Source: an uncultured Kordiimonas sp. (lineage in GTDB: Bacteria; Pseudomonadota; Alphaproteobacteria; Sphingomonadales; Kordiimonadaceae). From it: a DNA stretch of 64,000 nucleotides. The notes beneath the pieces are model-generated. The model was not told where the DNA came from, did not search any database, and saw only the letters and a program-made list of their open reading frames with translations. Below are positions 1 to 7,984 of the stretch, one piece after another (within the stretch, counting starts at the first letter, position 1; each line of letters begins with the position of its first letter). The position numbers and the translations under genes were made by a program. The DNA is taken from NCBI GenBank assembly GCA_947500295.1, contig CANMRM010000001.1, positions 372,001 through 436,000 on the forward strand. The letters are read 5' to 3'.

Positions 1-627
1 GCCTAAGCTGTAATGCCAGGTGACCAACGAAGGCGCATAGTCAGGCTCAACGTGGTGCCGTGTATATTTCCTGTAGCCACCCTCGACATGCTCAATGTAG
101 CTCGGGCCGCGCTCCGCAGAATGAATTTGGAAGTCATAGTCTATTCTGTCAGTCAGGGGAGTGCCGTCACGGTCAGGAACACCAGCTTCCATCAACTGGA
201 ACACCATGGGCGATTCGCCCTCAAGAATTATGCCTTCTGATCGATAGTGATACTTATACCTCTCCGGTTCGTTGCTGGTATAGGCTAAGCCCAGCATTCC
301 ACCACCGAGCATCAACATAACAAGGCCTGCGATCAGCCAGCCCCGCATAAAACGGGCTTCCGATTGTTGACGTGTCAGCACAATATTGCGGACTTCTCCA
401 ATTTCCCGAAGCTTGTCCAGCTCCGCTGAAAAAATGTTTGAGGTCAGGTCTTTTGGGTCAATGCCGTATGCGGTCGTAATTCGTGTGAAAATCTCCTCGG
501 AAGGATAGGACTTGCCTGTCTCAAGCTTCGAGAGATAGGACTGTTCAATGCCTGCTTTCGCTGCCGCCTCGGGCTGGGTCCAGCCGTTTTTTTCGCGGAT
601 CTGCCGTAAATAATCGCCAAACTTCAT
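1..627 (-). CDS. XRE-family regulator with a membrane anchor (3' end beyond window)
   Basis: The frame runs without a stop from the ATG to the window edge, so 209 residues are visible and the C-terminus is missing. Residues 2-58 form a Cro/CI-type helix-turn-helix (GWTQPEAAAKAGIEQSYLSK, then LETGKSYPS). A hydrophobic segment at about 96-116 (WLIAGLVMLMLGGGMLGLAY) is followed by a polar region with no family I recognise. The architecture is a cytoplasmic DNA-binding domain, one membrane span and a presumably periplasmic sensor. AAGGAG lies seven bases before the ATG, which fixes the start. Targets are unknown; self-regulation is plausible because repeats overlap its ribosome-binding site. Confidence 0.85.
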   Translation of the reverse strand, partial: MKFGDYLRQIREKNGWTQPEAAAKAGIEQSYLSKLETGKSYPSEEIFTRITTAYGIDPKDLTSNIFSAELDKLREIGEVRNIVLTRQQSEARFMRGWLIAGLVMLMLGGGMLGLAYTSNEPERYKYHYRSEGIILEGESPMVFQLMEAGVPDRDGTPLTDRIDYDFQIHSAERGPSYIEHVEGGYRKYTRHHVEPDYAPSLVTWHYSLG

Positions 628-637
628 GTTGGTCTCC

Positions 638-656
638 TTGTGGCCTGTTTGTGGCC
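638..656 (-). promoter_or_regulatory. Direct repeat at the XRE gene ribosome-binding site
   Basis: The 8-mer TTGTGGCC occurs at 638-645 and 649-656, one helical turn (11 bp) apart; the first copy abuts the Shine-Dalgarno of the XRE gene. Two same-face sites here would suit autorepression. No binding evidence exists, and an 8-mer repeat could be chance. Confidence 0.25.
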
Positions 657-765
657 GCTTGCTGTTGGTTACGCAGCGAAGTCTTTGGAAGTCCGGCTGA
701 GAATACCAGTTGAATATAGGTGAATAATAGGGAAAAGCAGGAATAGGAATGGAAAATTGGTCGGG

Positions 766-1668
766 CTAATGCAGAGAAAGAGCTCTGGTTGCATCGCCAA
801 GCTTTTCCGGATTGCGATGTGCCAGAATGTGATTGATCTTGCCATCGTAGTTGCAACTGACCGTTATCAGGCTCACAAGGTTGCCGTCTTCCCCAAAAGT
901 CATAAGCGAGGGTGTGCCGTTAAAGGTTGCTAAAACCGTACGAGTCCCGTCGGAGAACTTTCTATGAACGCCCGATAGAAACGCTGCAACACGCGCCGGG
1001 CCGACAATAACATTACGTGCCGCGCGTGCCTTGCCTCCTGCATCGGTCCATAGCTCCACATCAGATGCAAGATGGTTCACAACACTGTCTATATCCCCTT
1101 CGGTCAGGGCGGCATACAAGCTGTCTCCCAGTTTTTGCAGCGCTTCCGGGGGGGCATCAAACCTGGTTTTGGACGCTTTCAGGTGCTTTCGGGCTCTCAC
1201 GGCTTGCTGTCGAACGGCTTGCTGGCTCTGGCCCAGCATCTCGCTTACCTCTGAAAAGGAAAAGCCAAACACGTCGTGCAACAGCAAACTTGCACGTTCG
1301 CTGGGTGTGAGTCGTTCGAGCAGCAGCAAATAAGCCTGCTGCAGGGACTCGGCAAGCTCCGCAGGTGATGTTGTCTCGGTTGAAAGCGCATGAGGGCGCT
1401 CGACCGGGTCCGGCAGCCAGGGCCCATCATACTGTGATCGTTCCCGTTTCAGCCGACGCAGGGTGTCCAGACATACATTGGTGCACACGCGTGTGAGCCA
1501 AGCTTTGGCATTTTCTGGCGCTTCCCGTTGGCTTTGCAGCCGAATCCATGTTTCCTGCACGGCGTCCTCGGCATCAACGCGGCTACCAAGGAGCCGATAG
1601 GCAAGACCCGTCAAATAGAGGCGCAGCGAATTGAATTCAGTTTGCAGGTCGTTCACTTGGATTCTCAC
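766..1668 (-). CDS. ECF41-type RNA polymerase sigma factor with fused SnoaL-like domain
   Basis: This 300-residue protein has sigma region 2 (about 8-78, AYRLLGSRVDAEDAVQETW), sigma region 4 (about 105-165) and a C-terminal NTF2/SnoaL-like domain (about 180-300). Two signatures identify the ECF41 group: the linker motif WLPDP (residues 84-88, family WLPEP) and NPEKL near residue 286 (family NPDKL). In this group the fused domain modulates the sigma factor and replaces a separate anti-sigma protein. The gene overlaps the 3' end of the carboxymuconolactone decarboxylase-like gene by 32 bases, implying co-translation. The start is GTG; a second in-frame GTG four codons later is possible. Confidence 0.92.
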   Translation of the reverse strand: MRIQVNDLQTEFNSLRLYLTGLAYRLLGSRVDAEDAVQETWIRLQSQREAPENAKAWLTRVCTNVCLDTLRRLKRERSQYDGPWLPDPVERPHALSTETTSPAELAESLQQAYLLLLERLTPSERASLLLHDVFGFSFSEVSEMLGQSQQAVRQQAVRARKHLKASKTRFDAPPEALQKLGDSLYAALTEGDIDSVVNHLASDVELWTDAGGKARAARNVIVGPARVAAFLSGVHRKFSDGTRTVLATFNGTPSLMTFGEDGNLVSLITVSCNYDGKINHILAHRNPEKLGDATRALSLH

Positions 1669-2176
1669 TCATGTCTTTCTGCGGGATTGCGCACATGTCA
1701 GCATAGCCAAGTCCACGCTTTAGGGCAGGATACAGGCGAACCAAGGCAGCTGAAACCGTCAATTCCACGACACCGTGCCTGCCGATAGCCGAATTCAGTG
1801 TGTTTTCCATATCTGCGGACAAGGGGTCACCTCCCGCAACATGGCGGCCGAGGAAATACGCTGCTCGTGCTGTTGATTCCACCGTGTCCGGATTTGTCAG
1901 GAGTTGATGCACGGTGGTTTCGGGAACACCGGTTGCCACCGCAAAGCTTTTCGATATCTCCAGGCAAGGTCCACATGCTTCCTGACGGGTGGCACCCAGC
2001 TGCGCTAATTGATGCAGTTCCGGCGCCACATGTTTGCGATGGGCCGCGATAAATGCGAGTGAAAGCTTGAAAAAGCCGGTTCTTGAGGCCGCCAGAATGT
2101 CTCGGAGATAGTCTGCAGGATAGCCTGTATCCCGCTCTGAACGGTTTATAGCCCGGTTGAATAGCCAGTTTATCAT
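1637..2176 (-). CDS. Carboxymuconolactone decarboxylase (AhpD-like) family protein
   Basis: The 179-residue protein carries the AhpD/CMD redox motif EACGPC (Cys68 and Cys71, followed by LE) inside a helical domain. Members of this family act as peroxidase-linked thiol oxidoreductases or decarboxylases. CMD genes are the 'C' of the COE genes (carboxymuconolactone decarboxylase, oxidoreductase, epimerase) that accompany ECF41 sigma genes and are their usual targets, which matches the arrangement here. The ATG overlaps the stop of the upstream membrane-protein gene (ATGA), and AGGAAG precedes it. The true substrate cannot be read from the sequence. Confidence 0.85.
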   Translation of the reverse strand: MINWLFNRAINRSERDTGYPADYLRDILAASRTGFFKLSLAFIAAHRKHVAPELHQLAQLGATRQEACGPCLEISKSFAVATGVPETTVHQLLTNPDTVESTARAAYFLGRHVAGGDPLSADMENTLNSAIGRHGVVELTVSAALVRLYPALKRGLGYADMCAIPQKDMSENPSERPAN

Positions 2177-2595
2177 AAGTGATCTTCCTTGTTGTGATTT
2201 GCCACCGCCAGGACAGCAATAAGCAGAGTCAGAAAGCCCGGGACGACCACTCCGAAAAAATCGACAATTGCGTTAACGTGAGTGTGACCGGTCAGCAAGC
2301 CGACTGCATGGATGCCGCCATGAATGCCCGGAAAGATGGCCCCAATTGGTGCGGCTATCCAAAAGGCGGGGTTTTTGTAATAGATCGCAAACGCGGCTCC
2401 CGACATCAGAAATGCCGCCCCAATATCCCGAACAAAATGAACATTTATCGGGCCGGTTGCCGCTACACCGGGAACGGAGCCGTACCAGTGCTCGGGAGCA
2501 AGCAGCATGTGCATAGCAATGGCGATATAGTATGCCGCAAGCAATCCGGTCAGCAGCTTTTGCCATACAGGGGAGGTTTGAGCAGACATTGTCAT
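2173..2595 (-). CDS. Small integral membrane protein, first gene of the ECF41 operon
   Basis: This 140-residue protein is almost entirely hydrophobic, with about four membrane segments (near 13-31, 51-70, 75-95 and 105-128) and several histidines (HMLLAPEHW, HGGIHAVGLLTGHTH). I do not recognise a named family; a DoxX- or DUF-type small membrane protein is possible. It is the promoter-proximal gene of a three-gene operon with the CMD protein and the sigma factor, and lies just downstream of the ECF41-type promoter, so it is likely a member of the regulon. Function is unknown. Confidence 0.75.
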   Translation of the reverse strand: MTMSAQTSPVWQKLLTGLLAAYYIAIAMHMLLAPEHWYGSVPGVAATGPINVHFVRDIGAAFLMSGAAFAIYYKNPAFWIAAPIGAIFPGIHGGIHAVGLLTGHTHVNAIVDFFGVVVPGFLTLLIAVLAVANHNKEDHL

Positions 2596-2637
2596 CTCCA
2601 GAAAGGGTCATCGCCCAGAAGGGGTTTCTGGAATTAA

Positions 2638-2664
2638 GACGACGGGCGCCTCCGGAATGTGACA
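2638..2664 (-). promoter_or_regulatory. ECF41-type promoter (autoregulatory)
   Basis: On the minus strand TGTCACA (2664-2658) is followed after exactly 16 bases by CGTC (2641-2638), about 40 bases before the membrane-protein ATG. As I remember it, the published ECF41 consensus is TGTCACA-N16-CGTC, and this is an exact match. A second overlapping CGTC sits three bases closer. The site implies that the sigma factor transcribes its own operon. Confidence 0.8.
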
Positions 2665-2672
2665 GTGCGCAT

Positions 2673-2700
2673 AAAAAAACCGGCCCTCAGAGGGCCGGTT
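2673..2700 (-). terminator. Rho-independent terminator of infC
   Basis: A 10-bp perfect stem (AACCGGCCCT / AGGGCCGGTT) with a 3-base loop is followed on the minus strand by a run of seven T residues, 28 bases after the infC stop codon. It separates infC from the ECF41 operon. Confidence 0.9.
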
Positions 2701-2727
2701 TCATAATTCTTCCTGGAATTATTTAGT

Positions 2728-3264
2728 CTATTTTGGTGCGATCACCATGATCATCTGACGGCCTTCCATTTTGGGCCGTGCTTCGATCTTAGCCGTTTCT
2801 TCCATCTCGTCTGCAACACGGTTCAGGACTTCCATGCCCAATTCCTGGTGCGCCATCTCGCGACCCCGGAAACGAATGGTCATTTTTACCTTGTCACCAT
2901 TGTCGATGAACTGATGGACCTTCTTCAGTTTGACATTGTAATCATGCACATCGATGCCGGGGCGCATCTTGATTTCTTTGACATCCTGGGTTTTCTGGTT
3001 TTTTCGCGCCAGGTTGGCTTTTTTCTGTTGCTCGTATTTGAACTTGCCGAAGTCCAGAACCTTACATACGGGGGGCTCTGCATTGGGGGAAATTTCTACT
3101 AGGTCCAGTCCGGATTCAGCCGCAATATCCATAGCAGCACTATGTGATACGACCCCGTGGTTTTCTCCCTCTGCACCGATCAGTCGCACTTCGCGAGCAG
3201 TGATCATGCCATTTACGCGCGGGCCTTCCTGTTTTGGCGGTCCCGCAAAATTGCCTCTACGTAT
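2728..3264 (-). CDS. infC: Translation initiation factor IF-3, probable AUA start codon
   Basis: IF-3 binds the 30S subunit, keeps it apart from 50S and rejects non-AUG or non-initiator complexes. The N domain ([36 protein letters not shown]) and C domain ([22 protein letters not shown]) are complete. The first ATG (3207) would remove the conserved basic leader [18 protein letters not shown]. Reading upstream gives a 178-residue protein of normal family length starting at ATA (3264), with AGGAGA six bases before it. Non-AUG infC starts (AUU in Escherichia coli) are a known autoregulatory device, because IF-3 itself discriminates against them. A CTG two codons upstream is the only alternative in phase. 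rpmI and rplT do not follow; a terminator does. Confidence 0.95.
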   Translation of the reverse strand: MRRGNFAGPPKQEGPRVNGMITAREVRLIGAEGENHGVVSHSAAMDIAAESGLDLVEISPNAEPPVCKVLDFGKFKYEQQKKANLARKNQKTQDVKEIKMRPGIDVHDYNVKLKKVHQFIDNGDKVKMTIRFRGREMAHQELGMEVLNRVADEMEETAKIEARPKMEGRQMIMVIAPK

Positions 3265-3284
3265 GTCCAGTCTCCTGTAGTTGT

Positions 3285-3338
3285 TGTCAAAAACAGCTGA
3301 GTCCGCGCCCCGAATTCTTATCGACAGGGCACAGACTC
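3285..3338 (-). terminator. Terminator-like hairpin between thrS and infC (thrS terminator or infC attenuator)
   Basis: On the minus strand GAGTCTGTGCCC (3338-3327) pairs with GGGCGCGGACTC (3310-3299), a 12-bp stem with two G-U pairs, followed by AGCTGTTTTTGA. It lies downstream of the thrS stop and also downstream of a good infC promoter, so it could end thrS transcripts or attenuate infC. A 17-codon reading frame (ATG at 3340-3338) covers the whole hairpin and stops in the T-tract, but has no convincing ribosome-binding site. Confidence 0.6.
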
Positions 3339-3350
3339 ATACTTTCAATT

Positions 3351-3378
3351 AGTATACTCTTTTGGCGCGCGCTTGCAA
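3351..3378 (-). promoter_or_regulatory. Candidate sigma-70 promoter for infC
   Basis: Minus strand: TTGCAA (3378-3373), 16-base spacer, TATACT (3356-3351), placed 20 bases after the thrS stop. Transcription would start near 3344, immediately before the hairpin, giving an infC leader of about 80 nucleotides. Confidence 0.6.
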
Positions 3379-3398
3379 AGCCATGAAACTCAAGCCTT

Positions 3399-5396
3399 TT
3401 AAGCACCGGTAGCGACGCCATCAGGCATGGTGCCCTCAGACACCAACGATTCAACGGCCTCGTCCAAATCCAGCACGGTTTGGTCCTTGCTGCCGAGGCG
3501 TCGGATGCTGACCTGGCCGTTTTCAGCCTCGCGCATGCCGACAACCAGAATTGCCGGCACCTTTGCGTGACTGTGCTCGCGGACCTTGTAATTGATCTTT
3601 TCGTTCCTGAGGTCGAGTTTTGCCCTCAACCCAGCTGCTTCCAGCTTGGCAAATACGTCTGTTGCATACCCATCTGCTTCTGATGTGATGGGTGCCACAA
3701 CAGCCTGCACTGGTGTAAGCCAGAGCGGCATACGACCTGCAAAATGCTCGATCATAATGCCGATAAAACGTTCCAGCGTACCCAGGATGGCCCGGTGCAA
3801 CATCACCGGCCTCTGTTTACTGCCATCTTCAGCAATATATGTCGCGTCCAGCCGTTCAGGCAGCACAAAATCTGATTGCAAGGTGCCGCATTGCCATGTT
3901 CTGCCAATGGCATCCGATAGGTGGAATTCCAGTTTCGGGCCGTAAAACGCCCCTTCGCCCGGCGCATACTCAAACGGAATACCGCGCGCCTTCAGGGCTG
4001 CTTCCAGGGCCGCTTCCGCCTTGTCCCAAATCTCGTCGGTGCCGGCGCGCACTTCAGGGCGTGTGGCCAGTTTCACCTGAAACTCCGGGAAGCCAAGGTC
4101 TTCATAAACACTCGCGAGCAGGTCACAGAAGGCGACGCTTTCTTCCGTTACCTGGTCTTCACGGCAGAAGATGTGGCCATCATCCTGTGTCATCTGGCGA
4201 ACCCGCATCAAGCCGTGCAGTGCACCGTGGGCTTCGTTCCGGTGGCAGCAGCCAAACTCGGCAAAGCGGATCGGCAGGTCACGGTAGCTTTTGATGCCCT
4301 GGCGGAACACCTGCACGTGCGCGGGACAGTTCATCGGCTTCAGGGCCATCAGCTTGGCGTCGCCAGACAGAACGGGCGCATCGTCTTCGATTGAAGGCAC
4401 TTCGTCCGGTACAACAAACATGTTTTCGCGGAACTTGGACCAATGACCTGATTTCTCCCAAAGCTTGCTGTCCAGAAGCTGCGGGGTTTTGATCTCGTCA
4501 TAGCCCGCACCTTTCAGGCGGGTACGGATGTATTTTTCTAGCTGCAGCCAAACCGTATAGCCCTTCGGGTGCCAGAAAACCGATCCCTGGGCCTCTTCCT
4601 GCAGGTGAAACAGATCCATTTCGCGTCCAAGTTTGCGGTGGTCGCGTTTGGCAGCTTCCTCAAGCCGGTGCAGGTAGGCTTTCAGCTCTTTTTTGTCACG
4701 CCAGCAAGTGCCGTAGATACGGGTAAGCATCTCGTTCCGGCTGTCTCCGCGCCAGTAGGCACCAGCCACCTTCATCAGTTTAAAAGCGTCGCCGAGCTTG
4801 CCGGTTGATGGCAGGTGCGGTCCGCGGCACAGGTCAAGCCAGTCGCCCTGCCGGTAGACGGTGATAGGTTCACCTTCAGGCAGGTCTTCGATAATCTCGG
4901 CTTTGTAAATCTCGCCGATTGACTTGAAGTGAGCGATGGCCTCATTGCGGTCCCAAACTTCCCGGATGATCTCTTCATCGCGCTTGACGATTTCGTGCAT
5001 GCGCTTCTCGATCACCTCGAGATCATCTTCAGTGAAGGGCTTGTCGCGGGCAAAGTCGTAAAAGAAGCCGTCCTCGATCACGGGCCCAATCGTAACCTGT
5101 GTGCCCGGAAACAGCTCCTGCACGGCCTCAGCCATGATATGCGCGCAGTCATGGCGCATCAACTCCAGGCCGTCTTCGTCTTTTTTGGTGACGATGGCGA
5201 CGTCCGCGTCTGCTTCAATGTCACGCGACAGGTCCCAGAGTTCGCCGCCCACCTTGATCGCCAGCGCTGCCTTGAGGAGGCCCGGGCCGATATCGCTTGC
5301 GAGGGTGGTGCCTGTCACCGGTCCGTCAAAGGTGCGCACGCTGCCGTCCGGCAGGCGCAGATTGACTTGGTGATTGGCACTTTTGTTCTCGCTCAT
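3399..5396 (-). CDS. thrS: Threonine-tRNA ligase
   Basis: ThrRS charges tRNA-Thr and edits mischarged serine. The 665 residues show the full bacterial architecture: TGS domain (about 8-70), editing domain with the [12 protein letters not shown] motif, class II catalytic core ([41 protein letters not shown]), motif 3 ([12 protein letters not shown]) and the C-terminal anticodon-binding domain. A longer frame beginning at 5465 exists, but AGGA lies before the ATG at 5396 and a promoter lies inside the longer frame. It is followed by infC in the common thrS-infC order, with 134 bases between. Confidence 0.97.
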   Translation of the reverse strand: MSENKSANHQVNLRLPDGSVRTFDGPVTGTTLASDIGPGLLKAALAIKVGGELWDLSRDIEADADVAIVTKKDEDGLELMRHDCAHIMAEAVQELFPGTQVTIGPVIEDGFFYDFARDKPFTEDDLEVIEKRMHEIVKRDEEIIREVWDRNEAIAHFKSIGEIYKAEIIEDLPEGEPITVYRQGDWLDLCRGPHLPSTGKLGDAFKLMKVAGAYWRGDSRNEMLTRIYGTCWRDKKELKAYLHRLEEAAKRDHRKLGREMDLFHLQEEAQGSVFWHPKGYTVWLQLEKYIRTRLKGAGYDEIKTPQLLDSKLWEKSGHWSKFRENMFVVPDEVPSIEDDAPVLSGDAKLMALKPMNCPAHVQVFRQGIKSYRDLPIRFAEFGCCHRNEAHGALHGLMRVRQMTQDDGHIFCREDQVTEESVAFCDLLASVYEDLGFPEFQVKLATRPEVRAGTDEIWDKAEAALEAALKARGIPFEYAPGEGAFYGPKLEFHLSDAIGRTWQCGTLQSDFVLPERLDATYIAEDGSKQRPVMLHRAILGTLERFIGIMIEHFAGRMPLWLTPVQAVVAPITSEADGYATDVFAKLEAAGLRAKLDLRNEKINYKVREHSHAKVPAILVVGMREAENGQVSIRRLGSKDQTVLDLDEAVESLVSEGTMPDGVATGA

Positions 5397-5436
5397 GATA
5401 TCCTCGTTTTGGCGAATAAAATTAAAGGGAAAAGGC

Positions 5437-5465
5437 GGCGTAGCGGGCATAGGGAGCGAAGTCAA
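5437..5465 (-). promoter_or_regulatory. thrS: Candidate thrS promoter
   Basis: Minus strand TTGACT (5465-5460) and, after 17 bases, TACGCC (5442-5437), about 40 bases before the chosen thrS ATG. The -35 is good; the -10 is poor but tolerable for alphaproteobacterial sigma-70. No T-box or other leader structure is apparent. Confidence 0.45.
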
Positions 5466-5553
5466 GCAAACCTGTTGCTTTTCTGCGGTTGAGACACCGA
5501 TTCGGCCCTGCTAGGGTCACCGAAACATCACAAAATGCAGCTGGGGGCGCTTC

Positions 5554-6306
5554 ATGTCCAATCCGTCATTCCTGTCCACCGCCCATGGGACCAAAGTCGC
5601 CTATCACCGCTCACAGGGTACCAGTCCGGGGGTTGTATTCCTTGGTGGCTTCATGAGTGATATGGAAGGTGGCAAAGCACTCGAACTTGAGGCTTACTGC
5701 CGGCGCACAGGCCGGGCGTTTGTGCGCTTCGATTATCAAGGTCACGGGCAGTCTTCCGGTGTGTTTGCGGATGGCACCATCGGCTTGTGGCTCAAGGACG
5801 CGCTTTCAGTGATTGATGAGCTCACGCAAGGTCCACAAATCCTTGTCGGCAGTTCGATGGGCGGCTGGATCGCGCTCTTAGCCGCCAAAGCCCGGCGCGC
5901 ACGGGTAAAGGGCCTTGTCGGCATCGCCGCAGCACCCGACTTTACCGTCCGCCACTGGGCAGAGCTGTCAGACACTGACCGCGATACCATCCTCAAAACC
6001 GGCAAGCTGGAGGTATACTCCGACTATGGCCCTGACCCTTACATATTCACGCGGGCCTTGTTTGAAGATGGATGGGCCCACCGGGTGAACAACCGCCCCA
6101 TTCATCTGGATATCCCGGTGCGGCTCATACAGGGCACCTGTGACCCGGACGTGCCGTGGCAGACAGCCATGTCGATTGCTGATAACCTGACAGGCGATGA
6201 TACAGAGGTTATTCTGGTGCCCGGCGGAGATCACCGGCTCTCGGAACCCTACGACCTGAAGCGGCTCGTGCGTGTGGTCAACAATGTCGCAAAGGATATC
6301 AGCTGA
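5554..6306 (+). CDS. Alpha/beta hydrolase, ABHD10-like (acyl-protein or acyl-glucuronide thioesterase family)
   Basis: The 250-residue protein has the alpha/beta-hydrolase fold: oxyanion-loop region FLGGFMSDMEGGKA, nucleophile elbow GSSMGG (Ser101), an acid in GTCDPDVPW, and the catalytic histidine in GGDHRLS (near 227). The FLGGF...S.M.G signature and the length match the ABHD10 group, whose mitochondrial member removes S-acyl groups from proteins. It overlaps nth by one base (TGATG), so the two are co-translated. The substrate in bacteria is not established. Confidence 0.85.
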   Translation: MSNPSFLSTAHGTKVAYHRSQGTSPGVVFLGGFMSDMEGGKALELEAYCRRTGRAFVRFDYQGHGQSSGVFADGTIGLWLKDALSVIDELTQGPQILVGSSMGGWIALLAAKARRARVKGLVGIAAAPDFTVRHWAELSDTDRDTILKTGKLEVYSDYGPDPYIFTRALFEDGWAHRVNNRPIHLDIPVRLIQGTCDPDVPWQTAMSIADNLTGDDTEVILVPGGDHRLSEPYDLKRLVRVVNNVAKDIS

Positions 6307-6959
6307 TGGCGGGGAAATATTCAAAACTCAACCGGGCTGACATTTTTGAAATGTTCCAGCGCCTCGCTGAGGACAACCCCAACCCCGAGACCGAGCTTGA
6401 ATATATAAATGAGTTTACGCTGCTTGTAGCCGTTGTGCTGTCGGCGCAGGCGACAGATGTGGGTGTTAATAAAGCGACCAAAAACCTGTGGCCGGTCGCA
6501 GACACGCCTGAGAAAATGCTGGCGCTCGGTGAAGATGGTCTGAAGGAACACATCAAGACCATCGGGCTTTTCAACTCCAAAGCCACCAATGTCATCAAAT
6601 TGTGCAGGGACCTGATTGAAAAGCATGGCTCGAAGGTGCCTGAGACCCGCGAGGAACTGGAAGCACTGGCAGGCGTGGGGCGCAAGACCGCCAATGTGGT
6701 GCTGAATGTGGCATTTGGCCAACCCACCTGCGCGGTGGACACGCATATATTCCGGGTCTCCAACCGCACGGGCCTCGCCCCCGGCAAGGACGTATTGAAG
6801 GTGGAACTGGCGCTTGAAAAAGTGGTGCCGGAGCCTTTCCGAATGCATGCACACCACTGGCTGATTTTGCATGGCCGCTACATTTGCAAGGCGCGCAAGC
6901 CTGATTGCGCCAAATGCAAGATTATCGACCTGTGCAAATTCAAGGAGAAGACGGTTTGA
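6306..6959 (+). CDS. nth: Endonuclease III, DNA glycosylase/AP lyase
   Basis: Nth removes oxidised pyrimidines and cleaves the abasic site in base-excision repair. The 217-residue sequence has the helix-hairpin-helix with the catalytic lysine (GVGRKTANVVLN), the catalytic aspartate (VDTHIFRVSNR) and the C-terminal [4Fe-4S] ligands C-X6-C-X2-C-X5-C at Cys194, 201, 204 and 210. All key residues are present. Its start overlaps the stop of the hydrolase gene. After it comes a 266-base gap in which I see no convincing gene. Confidence 0.97.
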   Translation: MAGKYSKLNRADIFEMFQRLAEDNPNPETELEYINEFTLLVAVVLSAQATDVGVNKATKNLWPVADTPEKMLALGEDGLKEHIKTIGLFNSKATNVIKLCRDLIEKHGSKVPETREELEALAGVGRKTANVVLNVAFGQPTCAVDTHIFRVSNRTGLAPGKDVLKVELALEKVVPEPFRMHAHHWLILHGRYICKARKPDCAKCKIIDLCKFKEKTV

Positions 6960-7225
6960 TGTGCGATGTGCTCCCAACTGTTGCGCAAAAACCATAGCTT
7001 TCGTTTATCGGCCTGCCTTAATTTCCCCTGCCTTTTTCTTGGCCAAGTTTCGGCACATTGCGCCTCAACCCTAAGGCTGTCGGACGGGCGTCTTGTGCTC
7101 GAGAGGCGGCGTCCGGCTGGTGGGGTTGTTGAGGTCAACCTGCCAGCAACACTATGGCTAAGCAGCAAGCAACTCCGCTGTTTTGAACTTTGAACGAAGT
7201 TGTAATCCTAGTGGAGGACCAGACG

Positions 7226-7513
7226 ATGAAGACGAAAAAACTTGTACTTGTCAGCACCATGACCGCTCTTGCCCTTGGTATGGGTGGTTCCGTGACTGCG
7301 TTTCAGGATGAGGACGAGAAAAAGGACAAGATGCTTCTTGATCCCATGACACGTGCAGAAATGCAGTGCGCCCAGCTTCGGGCAGAAGCTGCAAACGGCA
7401 CTGAAGACGACAAAATAGTCGCTGAGAGAAAGTGCCGGCAGGCGATCGAATACGCCAAGGAAATGATCAAGAAACAGAAAAAGCCGAAACCTGATCAGGA
7501 CCCTGATCAGTAA
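7226..7513 (+). CDS. Small secreted charged protein, paralogue 1
   Basis: The ATG at 7226 follows GGAGGAC; the 95-residue product begins with a signal peptide (to about residue 26, ending VTAF). The mature part is short, Asp/Glu/Lys-rich and predicted helical. It shares with the next gene the pattern DPMxRAEMQC, EAAxGTxDDK and AExKCxxAxE, including two cysteines exactly 21 residues apart. The two can form one disulphide in the periplasm, joining two helices. I recognise no family. It has its own terminator, so it is a separate transcription unit. Confidence 0.8.
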   Translation: MKTKKLVLVSTMTALALGMGGSVTAFQDEDEKKDKMLLDPMTRAEMQCAQLRAEAANGTEDDKIVAERKCRQAIEYAKEMIKKQKKPKPDQDPDQ

Positions 7514-7552
7514 TACGCGAGCTGATTGCAGTACTATGGCAAACCATTCTGG

Positions 7553-7575
7553 AGGGGGCTACGGCCCCCTTTCTC
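7553..7575 (+). terminator. Terminator after secreted paralogue 1
   Basis: A 7-bp GC stem (AGGGGGC / GCCCCCT) with a TACG loop, followed by TTTCTC. Nearly the same hairpin follows the second paralogue, so the duplication included the terminator. Confidence 0.75.
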
Positions 7576-7653
7576 TTCAGAAATTGTATCATCGCTCATG
7601 GCTTGATACGATGTCCCTATGGGGGCCGAAAAAGTGATTAACAGGAGAGTTCC

Positions 7654-7959
7654 ATGAAAACACTTTTGAAAAGCGGTCTGGTTGCGATGATTGCGCTGAG
7701 TTTTAGCGCGGGCGCACTGGGGTTTGACCATCACGGCAAGAAAAAGAAAAACATGAAGGACCCAATGGCGCGGGCCGAGATGCAGTGTGAGAACGCTAAA
7801 AAAGAAGCGGCCGAGGGAACCGATGACGACAAAAAGTCAGCTGAGGAAAAATGCGCAAAGGCAATGGAAAAAGCCAAAGAAAAGGCTGAAAAAATGGCGA
7901 TGAAAGCTAAAGCCAAAAAAGATAAAAAAGAAAAGGACGATGACGACGGCAGCCGGTAA
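7654..7959 (+). CDS. Small secreted charged protein, paralogue 2
   Basis: This 101-residue protein has a signal peptide (about 1-23, ending GALGF) and a mature chain dominated by Lys, Glu and Ala (KKKKNMKD near the start, KKDKKEKDDDD at the end). The two cysteines are spaced exactly as in the preceding paralogue. AGGAGAG precedes the ATG. A highly charged, probably helical periplasmic protein could be a metal or polyanion binder or a chaperone, but that is only inference from composition. The pair is a tandem duplication that has diverged strongly outside the conserved pattern. Confidence 0.8.
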   Translation: MKTLLKSGLVAMIALSFSAGALGFDHHGKKKKNMKDPMARAEMQCENAKKEAAEGTDDDKKSAEEKCAKAMEKAKEKAEKMAMKAKAKKDKKEKDDDDGSR

Positions 7960-7984
7960 GGCAGATCGTTCATCCAGAGAAATC

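Noticed and set aside
4929-5492. 187-residue plus-strand open frame
   Set aside because: Antisense to thrS, without ribosome-binding site.
6966-7193. 75-residue open frame between nth and the secreted paralogue
   Set aside because: No ribosome-binding site, odd composition and no pattern. I treat the interval as noncoding.
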